DNA of 28,842 bases. It comes from Clostridia bacterium. GTDB lineage: Bacteria > Bacillota_A > Clostridia > UBA1212 > UBA1255. The notes under the pieces were generated by a model. That model was given only the letters and a program-made list of their open reading frames with translations. It searched no databases and was not told where the DNA came from. The stretch is taken from positions 1 through 28,842 of the forward strand of contig JAFWZH010000319.1 of assembly GCA_017522515.1 (NCBI GenBank). The letters run 5' to 3'. A program made the translations under genes and the position numbers. Shown here in pieces: positions 15,696 to 23,763 of the stretch (the first letter of the stretch is position 1; each line of letters opens with the position of its first letter).

Positions 15696-16592
15696 ATGGC
15701 AAGAAAAGAGATAAATATATTTGGAACATCATTTCTTGATTTACTCTCTGGTGCATTAGCAGCTGTTATAATCCTATTTATAATCGTTCCTAAAATGACA
15801 CAAGAAAATATTGATGCAATAGAAAAGGTTAAAAAAATCGAGGCTGTTGTTGAAAGTATTGATGTCGCATTAGAAGAAATAAAGACTAGAGTTCCAAAAG
15901 AAGAATATGAATTAATAAAGGGTGAGCTTGATGAACTTAAGAATAAAGTTGATCTATTAAATAAGGAAATAGAAAATCTTAAACAGGATATAATAAAAAT
16001 TACTCAGGAAAATACGCAATTAAAGGAATCGTTAGAGAAAAGAAACAGAGAAATCGAAAGATTACAAGCAGAATTAGAGAGACTTGAAGAACGATTAAAG
16101 CAAGAAGAAGCTAAAAATACAGCTATTAATAATGTAGAACAGACTCTTGGTGTTTTTGCAAAATTCGGAATAATAGCATCTTGGGATGAACTAGATACTG
16201 ATGTTGATATGGGGGTACAATGTTTTAGCCCTCAAGAACAGGTTTGGAGAATGTATCCGAATAAAAAATGGGGTATCCTAGGTCAAGATGTAAGAGAACG
16301 TATAGATGATGGAGAACAGCATTTTGAGTTATTCTATGTTCCAGAAATTAATAGTGGTGTTTATACTGCATGGGTAAATATTTACGAAGGTTCTAGAGGA
16401 CAGAATGCTCATATGAAATGTATTTTGATATTTCATCCAGGAAAGCCTGATGAACAACGTGAAGAGATACCAGCTTTTAACCTGTCTCAAGGTAGTCATA
16501 AATGTTTTGTTACATTTAGACTAACAGAAAATGGTTTCGAGATATTGCCACATAGAGAACCTATATGGGGCAACGGAAGAGTTATAAAATAA
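15696..16592 (+). CDS. MotB/ExbD-like one-pass membrane protein with coiled coil and DUF2135-like domain
   Basis: The N-terminus FGTSFLDLLSGALAAVIILF (9-28) is one membrane helix with an aspartate (D15) near its start, as in the proton-channel subunits MotB and ExbD and in ZorB. A long coiled coil (about 40-148) follows, rich in E, K and L with heptad spacing. The C-terminal ~145 residues start at about WDELDTDVDMGV and look beta-rich, with an HFELFYVPEINSGVYTAWVN stretch. This suggests a DUF2135/YfaP-like beta-sandwich rather than the OmpA peptidoglycan-binding domain of MotB and ZorB. The coiled coil and beta domain should be periplasmic. The next gene, 10 bases on, encodes the matching MotA/ExbB-type partner. 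Confidence 0.8.
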   Translation: MARKEINIFGTSFLDLLSGALAAVIILFIIVPKMTQENIDAIEKVKKIEAVVESIDVALEEIKTRVPKEEYELIKGELDELKNKVDLLNKEIENLKQDIIKITQENTQLKESLEKRNREIERLQAELERLEERLKQEEAKNTAINNVEQTLGVFAKFGIIASWDELDTDVDMGVQCFSPQEQVWRMYPNKKWGILGQDVRERIDDGEQHFELFYVPEINSGVYTAWVNIYEGSRGQNAHMKCILIFHPGKPDEQREEIPAFNLSQGSHKCFVTFRLTENGFEILPHREPIWGNGRVIK

Positions 16593-16602
16593 ATGAATTA
16601 AT

Positions 16603-17343
16603 ATGTTAAAGAGCAGATTTTATCGTTTCATTATTAGTGCAGTGTTATCTGTTATTTTGATGATTGCACTTGTTGCTTTTACAAGCGACACTGATCCTTC
16701 TAGAATTCTAACAATGCTTGGAGGAACTATGCCAGAAGGAATTATTCAAGGAGTTACTTATTTCCTATTTATTTTTGGAATGTTGGAAATATATGTTTTG
16801 CTAAATCGTTTGTCTGTTGAATCTGATGCGTTTAATGCACATTTCCTCCCTGAAAAAGAAAACTGGGTGATGGATGTCGATGATGTCAATCAGTTGAAGT
16901 TAAATATGCAACAGATTGAGCATACAAATAAATATTATTTGACTGATTTGATTAAAAAAGCTTGTATAAAATATCGTCTAAATAAATCTTCATCGGAAGT
17001 GCTTGGACTAGTCGAATCACAAGTGAAAATTTATAATTCAAATATGGAAAGCGAGCAGTCGTTTATTTCTTATGTGGCTTGGGCCATTCCCTCTGTCGGA
17101 TTCATTGGTACGGTATTAGGCATTGCAGCATCATTGGGGTATGCTAATCAAGCTACAACACCAGAAGGAATCGAAAAGGTTACTAGTATGTTGGCCGTTG
17201 CTTTTGATACAACGCTTGTCGCACTTGTACTAAGTGTTATATTAATGTATTTTATACATTATCTTCATAAAAAGCAAGATGCTTTTTTTGCACGTTTAAG
17301 TTCATACATGATTGAAAATTTAATTAATAGATTGTATAAATAA
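16603..17343 (+). CDS. MotA/TolQ/ExbB-type channel protein
   Basis: The 246-residue protein has four likely membrane segments (about 10-27, 47-68, 155-178 and 200-222). The C-terminal pair carries the MotA/TolQ/ExbB proton-channel signature: WAIPSVGFIGTVLGIAASLG (160-179) and VAFDTTLVALVLSVILMYF (199-217). A cytoplasmic loop of about 85 residues (about 70-154) lies between. Family members form a pentamer around two ExbD/MotB-type subunits and use the proton or sodium gradient to drive movement of the periplasmic part; the neighbouring D15-bearing protein is the obvious partner. The pair sits within a kinase/FHA/phosphatase cassette, so its gating or output may be phospho-regulated. This last point is inference. 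Confidence 0.9.
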   Translation: MLKSRFYRFIISAVLSVILMIALVAFTSDTDPSRILTMLGGTMPEGIIQGVTYFLFIFGMLEIYVLLNRLSVESDAFNAHFLPEKENWVMDVDDVNQLKLNMQQIEHTNKYYLTDLIKKACIKYRLNKSSSEVLGLVESQVKIYNSNMESEQSFISYVAWAIPSVGFIGTVLGIAASLGYANQATTPEGIEKVTSMLAVAFDTTLVALVLSVILMYFIHYLHKKQDAFFARLSSYMIENLINRLYK

Positions 17344-17353
17344 ATATAATATT

Positions 17354-18928
17354 ATGGGACAGCCTACTCAACGTTTTAAGAAATCTGTTTCTGGCTCAAT
17401 TGGAGCTGGAATGAAATCTGTTATTGGTGGTGACGGTAGAAGGTTCTTTGTTTTGGAACATAAAGTATCCTCTAAATACCACAAAGCTGGGGAAGAACAA
17501 AAAATTATTGTAGATCAAATAGAAATTGGTCGCGATCCACAATGCGCTGTTCGTTTGGAGGGAACGGATCCAAATGACAAAATGTTTTTGATAGTAAGTA
17601 GAAAGCATGCAGCTATTGAGAAGGATGGAGATAATTGGACTTTAGTTCATCTATCTACAACTAATTCAACATTTTTAAATGGTCGTAAATTAGACAAGCC
17701 TGGTCAGAAATGGTATCTTCAAAATGGGGATGAAATTCAAATAGCAGAAAGCGGTCCCAAATTGGGCTTTAAGATTCCTCAAGGTGAAAAAGGACTAGTT
17801 AAAAGTCTTCGAATGACAGATAGACTTAATTTGTTCCGCCAACAAGCACTTCGCCCGTATAAGCATGCAATAACAGCACTTTCCTGTATTTTGTTATTAT
17901 GTACATGTATGGGAGGATATGTCATATGGAATCAGACTCAAAAGATTACGGAACTGGAGGGGAATATTGCACAATATGATGTTGATAAGATTGAAATGCA
18001 GAATACGATTGACCAAATGAATCAAAAGATTGCTGCAGATAGCATCAGAGATAAAAAGGAACGTGAAGAATATGAAAAGCGGTTTAAAGAATTAATAGAT
18101 GAGGCAAATCGACGAGGAAATGGTACTCAAGGAATAGATGCAATTCTCCAATCTCAAAAAATTGAAAAAGATGTATATTTTTTGTTTACAGAAAAAGTAT
18201 GTTACATTGAAAATGGAGAAGAAGTAACAATTCCGAATTATGGATGGAGTGGAACAGGTTTCTTATTGGATGATGGCCGTTTTGTTACAGCTCGTCATTG
18301 TGTCGAAGGATGGTTGTATGGTAATCCTACGGAGGAAACTGAGGCTAATCAGTATATATTAGCTGCTATTAATAGACCCAATGCCAAAATTAAAGCTTAT
18401 ATGAAAGCAGTTTCATCAATATCAGGTAATGCATTATCTTTCACAAGCGACCAGTTTATTATGAATAGGACATTAGACAGAGAAGCACAAATTGGAAATA
18501 CAGATAATGGAATGCCTATTAAATGGATATTCACATACCCGGCACTTGAAGGTATGGATGAAAAAATGTGGAGTACTGATTGGGCTTATATAAGAACTAA
18601 AATTTCAGGAAATCTTCATGCTTCGCCACAATTAAGCCAAAAATTGTCAATTCAACAACCATTGATTGTATTAGGCTTCCCTGTGAATTTAGGAGTAAAT
18701 GATGGAGACGAGCAAATACAACCTATCGCAAGCGAAGTCAAAACATCAAGACCTGGACTTGCTAGTAATGGTTGCATATTACATTCAAGTGGTACTGATC
18801 ACGGAAACTCAGGCGGCCCAATATTCGCACTTGAAAATGGGAAATTAGTCGTTGTTGGTATTGTTTCGCGAGGGGATATGAGAACAAAGCAGCATAACTG
18901 GGCTGTCCCTATTAGTAATATTAAATAA
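17354..18928 (+). CDS. Membrane-anchored FHA / trypsin-like serine protease
   Basis: Order of parts in 524 residues: basic N-terminus, FHA domain (about 50-142) with IGRDP (58-62), VSRKHAAIE (81-89) and NSTFLNG (104-110), one membrane helix (171-192), a coiled coil (about 195-250), and a chymotrypsin-fold protease (about 270-524). The catalytic triad is visible: H315 in VTARHC, D409 in STDWAY and S486 in HGNSGGP. With the charge pattern seen, the FHA domain is cytoplasmic and the protease periplasmic. The FHA domain has all phosphothreonine-contact residues, so the kinase upstream could control or locate the protease. No PDZ domain is present, unlike DegP. It follows the channel pair by 10 bases and precedes a secreted protein gene by seven. 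Confidence 0.92.
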   Translation: MGQPTQRFKKSVSGSIGAGMKSVIGGDGRRFFVLEHKVSSKYHKAGEEQKIIVDQIEIGRDPQCAVRLEGTDPNDKMFLIVSRKHAAIEKDGDNWTLVHLSTTNSTFLNGRKLDKPGQKWYLQNGDEIQIAESGPKLGFKIPQGEKGLVKSLRMTDRLNLFRQQALRPYKHAITALSCILLLCTCMGGYVIWNQTQKITELEGNIAQYDVDKIEMQNTIDQMNQKIAADSIRDKKEREEYEKRFKELIDEANRRGNGTQGIDAILQSQKIEKDVYFLFTEKVCYIENGEEVTIPNYGWSGTGFLLDDGRFVTARHCVEGWLYGNPTEETEANQYILAAINRPNAKIKAYMKAVSSISGNALSFTSDQFIMNRTLDREAQIGNTDNGMPIKWIFTYPALEGMDEKMWSTDWAYIRTKISGNLHASPQLSQKLSIQQPLIVLGFPVNLGVNDGDEQIQPIASEVKTSRPGLASNGCILHSSGTDHGNSGGPIFALENGKLVVVGIVSRGDMRTKQHNWAVPISNIK

Positions 18929-18935
18929 ATTTTAT

Positions 18936-19823
18936 ATGTATATGAAAAGAATTATATTAATTATATCAATACTTTTGCCTCTCCAAGTTCTTGGGCAAGT
19001 GTTTAAGTCATCCAATCAACTCCTAATTGAAGAATCCGTAAAAAAAGGATTAGTTATTGTTTCACAAAGTTATCAATTAGAAGATACTGTTACACACCAA
19101 AAATTTGGCCGATATGGAAAACCCGAGTTTGGCCAGGGATATTCTGTCGGTGTTAAAATTCCTGGTAAATTAATATTGCAGAGGTCTGCAGTTGAACCAT
19201 GGAATGAGGATCCTAATTTTGAGCGTTATAAGAAATCTCATATGCCGGTTAGATATAAAAGAACAATTCGTGAATGTGGTGATACTCTAATTACTGAGAA
19301 AATTGTTCAAAATGAGCATATTGACGATTTATATAGGTCAGAATTATTTGCCCTGCAGGATTCTTCTATAAATGTAAAACAAGGATTTCAATTAGATACA
19401 TTACCAGGGAATAAAAGCGGTTGGCTAATTTGGGTTATTGCTGATAATCCAATTGAAAAATCGGATTCTATCCATAATGAGTATTTGATGATTTATAAGA
19501 GTGAACTCTCATTTAATAATGAACAATGTGAGGTAAATATCAAAGCTCCATCAACAGAGAAAGAAGTTTGGGGTGGCATATTTGTAACTCCTGTACAAAC
19601 ATCTGTCGGCCAGATAACTTTCTTCTTGAGTGGAATTATTCAATATAAGGGGAATGACATCTGGAGTGTAATATCTCCTTTTATGAAAGAGGCAATAACT
19701 CCAATAACTGAAACATTAGATGATTTAACACCTATAGAAACGATAAAAGAAGACGTAATAAAAGAGAATACAGATAAACCTGTTACTGACAGTAAAAAGA
19801 AGAAGAAAACAAAGAAAAAATGA
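18936..19823 (+). CDS. Secreted protein of unknown function, lysine-rich C-terminus
   Basis: The N-terminus MKRIILIISILLPLQVLGQ is a signal peptide ending just before VFKSSNQ. I do not recognise the rest (295 residues from the first ATG). It is predicted to be mostly beta-strand in the middle (about 60-230), with a linker and a highly basic end (KKKKKTKKK). There are few cysteines. The ATG at 18942 matches a normal signal peptide start (MKRII) better than the one at 18936, but the two differ by two codons only. The gene follows the FHA/protease gene by seven bases and lies in the same operon, so it could be a periplasmic partner, substrate or inhibitor of that protease. Confidence 0.75.
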   Translation: MYMKRIILIISILLPLQVLGQVFKSSNQLLIEESVKKGLVIVSQSYQLEDTVTHQKFGRYGKPEFGQGYSVGVKIPGKLILQRSAVEPWNEDPNFERYKKSHMPVRYKRTIRECGDTLITEKIVQNEHIDDLYRSELFALQDSSINVKQGFQLDTLPGNKSGWLIWVIADNPIEKSDSIHNEYLMIYKSELSFNNEQCEVNIKAPSTEKEVWGGIFVTPVQTSVGQITFFLSGIIQYKGNDIWSVISPFMKEAITPITETLDDLTPIETIKEDVIKENTDKPVTDSKKKKKTKKK

Positions 19824-19847
19824 ATCTTATTATATGCAGTATACAAG

Positions 19848-19859
19848 TAATAGATTGTA
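19848..19859 (+). repeat. 12-base motif taatagattgta, copy before the PP2C gene
   Basis: The sequence taatagattgta occurs here, 35 bases before the ATG of the PP2C gene, again at 21661-21672, 36 bases before the ATG of the kinase gene, and at 17325-17336 at the end of the channel gene. The similar spacing to two start codons suggests a regulatory element; this is a visual match only. No Bacteroidota -7 box (TAnnTTTG) is seen next to it. Confidence 0.45.
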
Positions 19860-19894
19860 TTCAGTAACAAAATAATTATCAACGAATTAAAAGA

Positions 19895-21646
19895 ATGAAT
19901 AACATAAAATTTAGAATGGTCGCCTATACAGGCGCAGCTGGGAAGTATGATCCTCAGGCCCCGATGTCGGGGAATGAGGACAACTTCTACGTTGACGATA
20001 ACCTATCCGATAACATTCCAAGTCATTGTAGTGCAGACGATATTATTGACATGAATGAATGTGGATGCATTATGGCCGTGTGCGACGGTATGGGAGGAAT
20101 GAATGCCGGAGAGGTAGCATCAGCAATAGCGGTTCAAACGATACAAGATTATTTTGCTCCAAACAACGTTTCTAAAGACATTGCAATATCTGCAAAAGAA
20201 CGAGAAAAGTATCTTGAGAATGTTGTAGTTGAAGCTGATAAACGAATTAAGGAAGATGCAAAAAATAATGCAGAACATAATGGTATGGGTAGTACTATTA
20301 TTCTTGCATGGATTGTTGGCAATGAACTAACCGTTACTTGGTGTGGTGATAGTAGAGCATATAGATTTAATCCAGATTTAGGGCTAGAACTTTTATCTGA
20401 AGATCATTCATATGTTCAAGATTTGGTAAAAAAAGGATTAATTACATATGATGACACATTTGATCACCCTCAAGGTAATATAATCACAAGAAGCCTTGGT
20501 GACCCATCAAAGAAAGCAAAACCAGAAACAAGACATTTTTTTGTCAATAAGGATGATATAATTTTATTATGTAGTGATGGATTAAGTGGTGTATTACGAG
20601 ATAGGAAGACCAAAGACTCTGAAGGCAATTATTATGAAGGAGATAATATCGAGGATATTATACGAAATAATTCTTCGACTATGTCTGATTGTAAAAATGC
20701 GTTATGGAAAGCAGCTGAAGCTGCTGATTGGTATGACAATGTTACAATACTTCTTTGTCAAATAGTAGATGGGCCAGTACAAAAAGACGATGTAGCTAGT
20801 AGAACTATCGATTCATATCAAAAGGATACTCATATTACTAAATCAAATGTTGAAACAAAAGAGATTAATAACAATAGTAATGAAACGGACAAAAGTTTTT
20901 GGAACGACACAATGCATTTTCAGGTAAAGTTGAAACCAAAATTCATTGTCTTTTCAATTCTTGGAATAATCTGTATTGGTTTAGGTTTTATATTACTAAA
21001 TAAATTCACAAGTAATGAAACAGAACTATTCAAACAAGAACAAAGTGTTTTATTAAATAAGATTAAGGAGAAAACAGACTTTATGCAAGCTAGTGGCTTG
21101 ACCATAGATTCTTTATACTTTGACGAGATAAAAAAACAGATTTCCAGTATAAATGATTCTACTAGTCTGAATAAAATGAATCAAATCGTATCTGATTACA
21201 TCAATAATTTAGATATAAAAACTAAGATTCTGACAATCATCAATGAGGCAATAAATAAACATAACAATAACCCTAAGATAACAAATGACTTGAGACACTT
21301 AAGGGATGAATGTTTACATAATAACTTAAGTTTAGAAGAAATAGATAAAAAAATTAAAGAAATTGAAAAGAAAAATAAATTAGGTGCAGATAACACAAAT
21401 AAGAAGCAAAACAAAACAAATACAGATCATACAGAATTAACTCCGATTCATGATACAGACACTCTTCGTGTCCCATTTAAAATGTTGCCGCACCCTAATT
21501 CAATAGAACAAATAAATAATTTAAAAAAACAATATATAAATGAAGGGTATAGTTTTATTGGGATATATTTAGATGGCAAAGTAGTTTCGCCTGAGAAATA
21601 TGCAGCAGGTAAGAAATATCATATGTGTTTTAAAAAAACGAATTAA
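19895..21646 (+). CDS. Membrane-anchored PP2C-type protein phosphatase
   Basis: The first ~290 residues are a PP2C domain with intact metal ligands: GNEDNF (26-31), VCDGMGGMNAGEVAS (62-76), WCGDSRAYR (149-157), EDHSYV (169-174), LCSDGLSG (225-232) and WYDNVTI (279-285). A linker, one membrane helix (about 349-370) and a ~210-residue tail follow. The tail has a helical, coiled-coil-like part (about 374-490) and a short end domain (about 510-583). With the phosphatase in the cytoplasm the tail is periplasmic and could be a sensor. It is likely the partner of the kinases at 14341-15684 and 21709-22824. The N-terminal insert ADDIIDMNECGC is unusual for the family but does not disturb the motifs. 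Confidence 0.92.
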   Translation: MNNIKFRMVAYTGAAGKYDPQAPMSGNEDNFYVDDNLSDNIPSHCSADDIIDMNECGCIMAVCDGMGGMNAGEVASAIAVQTIQDYFAPNNVSKDIAISAKEREKYLENVVVEADKRIKEDAKNNAEHNGMGSTIILAWIVGNELTVTWCGDSRAYRFNPDLGLELLSEDHSYVQDLVKKGLITYDDTFDHPQGNIITRSLGDPSKKAKPETRHFFVNKDDIILLCSDGLSGVLRDRKTKDSEGNYYEGDNIEDIIRNNSSTMSDCKNALWKAAEAADWYDNVTILLCQIVDGPVQKDDVASRTIDSYQKDTHITKSNVETKEINNNSNETDKSFWNDTMHFQVKLKPKFIVFSILGIICIGLGFILLNKFTSNETELFKQEQSVLLNKIKEKTDFMQASGLTIDSLYFDEIKKQISSINDSTSLNKMNQIVSDYINNLDIKTKILTIINEAINKHNNNPKITNDLRHLRDECLHNNLSLEEIDKKIKEIEKKNKLGADNTNKKQNKTNTDHTELTPIHDTDTLRVPFKMLPHPNSIEQINNLKKQYINEGYSFIGIYLDGKVVSPEKYAAGKKYHMCFKKTN

Positions 21647-21660
21647 CATTTCCATGTCTT

Positions 21661-21672
21661 TAATAGATTGTA
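21661..21672 (+). repeat. 12-base motif taatagattgta, copy before the kinase gene
   Basis: This is the same 12 bases as at 19848-19859, ending 36 bases before the kinase ATG at 21709. It lies in the 62-base gap between the phosphatase and kinase genes, which is otherwise AT-rich with no clear hairpin. Confidence 0.45.
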
Positions 21673-21708
21673 AATGTTTAGTCTTACACTCTATAACGCT
21701 ATTATTTA

Positions 21709-22824
21709 ATGAATGAAATTCAAACTGGATTAATAATAACAGTTCCTGGAAGTGGTGAAAAATACTCTTTAATTAGGAAATTAGGGCAAGGTGGTTTTGG
21801 AGAAGTATGGCTTGCAAATAGACTAGAAGACAAACATCATAGAATAGCGATAAAGTTTTTTAAGCCATTACATGTTGATGACCGAAAATTATTTCTTGCA
21901 GAATATCAACGTTCTGCGAACTTTCATCACGAAGATGTACTTCCATCATTGTTTTATGGTGAATGGAATAGTAGGTTGTTTATGGGCATGGAATTTTGTG
22001 AATTTGGTACAGCCGCTCAGTTTATAGGCAACCTAAATCCTAATAAAAAAGGTGATGAAGCATTAATCTGGAATTTCATATATGACACTGCTTCTGGACT
22101 ACAATATTTGCATGAAGTCGAAAATGTTGTACACCAAGATATAAAGCCAGACAATGTAATGATCAATTCTGAAGGAGATTTTGTAATCATGGATTTTGGC
22201 ATTAGTGTGTGTGTCAATTCTGATATTCAATTATCCAATTATTGTGCATTTGGTTCTCCCGCATATATGGCACCTGAGAGATTCTCTGACAGTAAAAGTA
22301 TTATATATGCAAATGACATTTGGTCATTAGGTGTATCTATTTACGAGATGGCGGTTGGGGTATTGCCATTTAACGGACTAGGAGGAGAGTATGCTGGAGT
22401 AGAATTACCTAGTTTGCCCAATGGTTGGTCTGATCAGTTAAATAAAGTTATGCAATCTTGTTTTGTACATCAAACATGGTTGAGGAAAAGGGCTGTTGAA
22501 CTTAAGCAATATGCTGAGTGGATATTAAATGGCAAAAAAGGCTCAGATCCATGGGGTGGTTATATTCCTCAACAGCCAGATTCTTTTATAAACAATATCC
22601 AGAATAATCAAAATTCTCAAACACCCTCCTCAATTAAAGGAAAATCTACACAAAGGAATGCTTCAAATAATAATAGTGGTAGGGACACAATGAGAAATAG
22701 CTTATCACAAGGCAATAATAATTCAGAAATCAGTAACTCTAATAATGATGTAAGCCCTATAAATAATAAATCTAAAAATATTCTTGGGAAGATATCAGAT
22801 TGGGCTAATAAACTTCTCCATTAA
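21709..22824 (+). CDS. Ser/Thr protein kinase with Asn/Ser-rich tail
   Basis: This is a complete Hanks-type kinase domain (about 15-275): GQGGFGEVWLA (26-36), K49 in IAIKFF, catalytic loop HQDIKPDNVMI (142-152) with D144 and N149, DFGIS (162-166), AYMAPERF (185-192) and a DIWSLGVSIYEM segment. The catalytic loop reads HQD where most have HRD, making it a non-RD kinase that may not need activation-loop phosphorylation. The last ~90 residues are low-complexity, rich in N, S and Q, likely disordered. The final ~15 residues (ILGKISDWANKLLH) could form an amphipathic helix that touches the membrane or a partner. It follows the membrane-bound phosphatase by 62 bases and is a natural opposing enzyme to it. 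Confidence 0.92.
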   Translation: MNEIQTGLIITVPGSGEKYSLIRKLGQGGFGEVWLANRLEDKHHRIAIKFFKPLHVDDRKLFLAEYQRSANFHHEDVLPSLFYGEWNSRLFMGMEFCEFGTAAQFIGNLNPNKKGDEALIWNFIYDTASGLQYLHEVENVVHQDIKPDNVMINSEGDFVIMDFGISVCVNSDIQLSNYCAFGSPAYMAPERFSDSKSIIYANDIWSLGVSIYEMAVGVLPFNGLGGEYAGVELPSLPNGWSDQLNKVMQSCFVHQTWLRKRAVELKQYAEWILNGKKGSDPWGGYIPQQPDSFINNIQNNQNSQTPSSIKGKSTQRNASNNNSGRDTMRNSLSQGNNNSEISNSNNDVSPINNKSKNILGKISDWANKLLH

Positions 22825-22896
22825 TATCGTTATCTTACTTTTGATAAATTATATCTAAAATCAATTGTTATACTACAAAAATTCTATAATCCTCAT

Positions 22897-22929
22897 TACG
22901 AGTATATCAAAGGGCATAATATACTCGTA
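22897..22929 (+). promoter_or_regulatory. 11-bp inverted repeat, possible hairpin or operator
   Basis: Bases 22897-22907 (tacgagtatat) and 22919-22929 (atatactcgta) are exact reverse complements around an 11-base spacer. They lie between the kinase stop and the small membrane gene. The repeat is AT-rich with no strong U-tract, so it fits an operator or weak terminator equally. The rest of the 22825-22946 gap shows nothing I can support. Confidence 0.5.
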
Positions 22930-22967
22930 TAATTAATATTAACCTTATGCCCAATGAAATCTTTATT

Positions 22968-23081
22968 ATGAGTGAAAACGATGAAAACAGCGGTTGTGCT
23001 AGTTGGCTAATTTGGATTGGATTACTATTGTTGATTAATCTATTAAGTTGGATTTTTGATTGGAGTTTCTGGGTTTATTAA
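22968..23081 (+). CDS. Small one-pass membrane protein, 37 residues
   Basis: The frame begins MSENDENSG and continues CASWLIWIGLLLLINLLSWI, then FDWSFWVY and TAA. It has a hydrophilic acidic start and a single strongly hydrophobic, tryptophan-rich helix. An in-frame ATG at 22947 would add seven residues (MPNEIFI). Its stop codon overlaps the ATG of the next gene (TAATG, 23079-23083), suggesting translational coupling. I do not recognise it. The overlap and the membrane helix make it more credible than a random short frame. Confidence 0.55.
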   Translation: MSENDENSGCASWLIWIGLLLLINLLSWIFDWSFWVY

Positions 23082-23683
23082 TGAATAAGGATTACTTATC
23101 AAATCTGACTTTTGGAGCAACCTTTCTTAATCTTACCATAGTTGGAATTTGTTCGTTAAATATTTCGGGTACATTTCTTACGGTGGTAAGATTAGGTGCA
23201 ATTATATGTAATTTTTTAATGGGAATAATATTGATTCTTAATAATAGTTCAAAAGCCCAATATTCTCCTTTGTACAAACCATATTGGTTAGGAATGATTT
23301 TTTGCAACATACTTATTGTCAAGATGATTAAAATCTCGTATCCAGTTGCTCATATAGCATTATTATATGTAATAGGCTTTATAATTGTAATGCTATCACT
23401 TTTTTCATTGGGGCATAGTTTTGCTGTTACACCTATGCTTTCTAAAATTAAAACGCATTATATCTATAGATTTGTAAGACATCCAATGTACTTAGGAGAA
23501 AGTATAATGTTATTCTCGTGCGTAGTAGCAAGCGAAACAATAATTTCAATGTTAGTTTTTTTCTTGTATCTAACTAATATGGTTCTAAGAATACAGGAAG
23601 AAGAGAAATTATTATTACAAACAGATGAGTATAAGGGGTATTGTACTAAAACTCGTTGGAAACTCTTCCCATATGTATGGTAA
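23081..23683 (+). CDS. Isoprenylcysteine carboxyl methyltransferase-like membrane protein
   Basis: This 200-residue protein has about five membrane segments. Its C-terminal part carries the ICMT/PEMT-family signature: IYRFVRHPMYLGE (128-140) and RIQEEEKLLL (170-179), where family members bind S-adenosylmethionine and the methyl acceptor. Bacterial relatives are mostly uncharacterised methyltransferases acting on lipids or prenylated or isoprenoid substrates. I choose the ATG at 23081, which overlaps the preceding stop, over an in-frame TTG at 23060, which would give seven extra residues inside the upstream gene. It sits at the end of the second cassette and its substrate is unknown. Confidence 0.82.
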   Translation: MNKDYLSNLTFGATFLNLTIVGICSLNISGTFLTVVRLGAIICNFLMGIILILNNSSKAQYSPLYKPYWLGMIFCNILIVKMIKISYPVAHIALLYVIGFIIVMLSLFSLGHSFAVTPMLSKIKTHYIYRFVRHPMYLGESIMLFSCVVASETIISMLVFFLYLTNMVLRIQEEEKLLLQTDEYKGYCTKTRWKLFPYVW

Positions 23684-23763
23684 TTAAAAGACTTTATATT
23701 ATGTATTTCAATATAATTATAAGAATTAAAAAATTATAAGTTTAAATTATTATTCCTAATTAG

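Noticed and set aside
15696..17343. Calling the membrane pair Zorya ZorA/ZorB
   Set aside because: Only the channel-type signature is shared. No ZorC, ZorD or ZorE is seen, and the periplasmic domain of the ExbD-like partner does not look like OmpA.
23060..23080. TTG at 23060 as the start of the ICMT-like gene
   Set aside because: The ATG at 23081 overlaps the stop of the preceding small gene (TAATG) and gives a normal membrane-protein start; the TTG only adds seven residues within the other gene.
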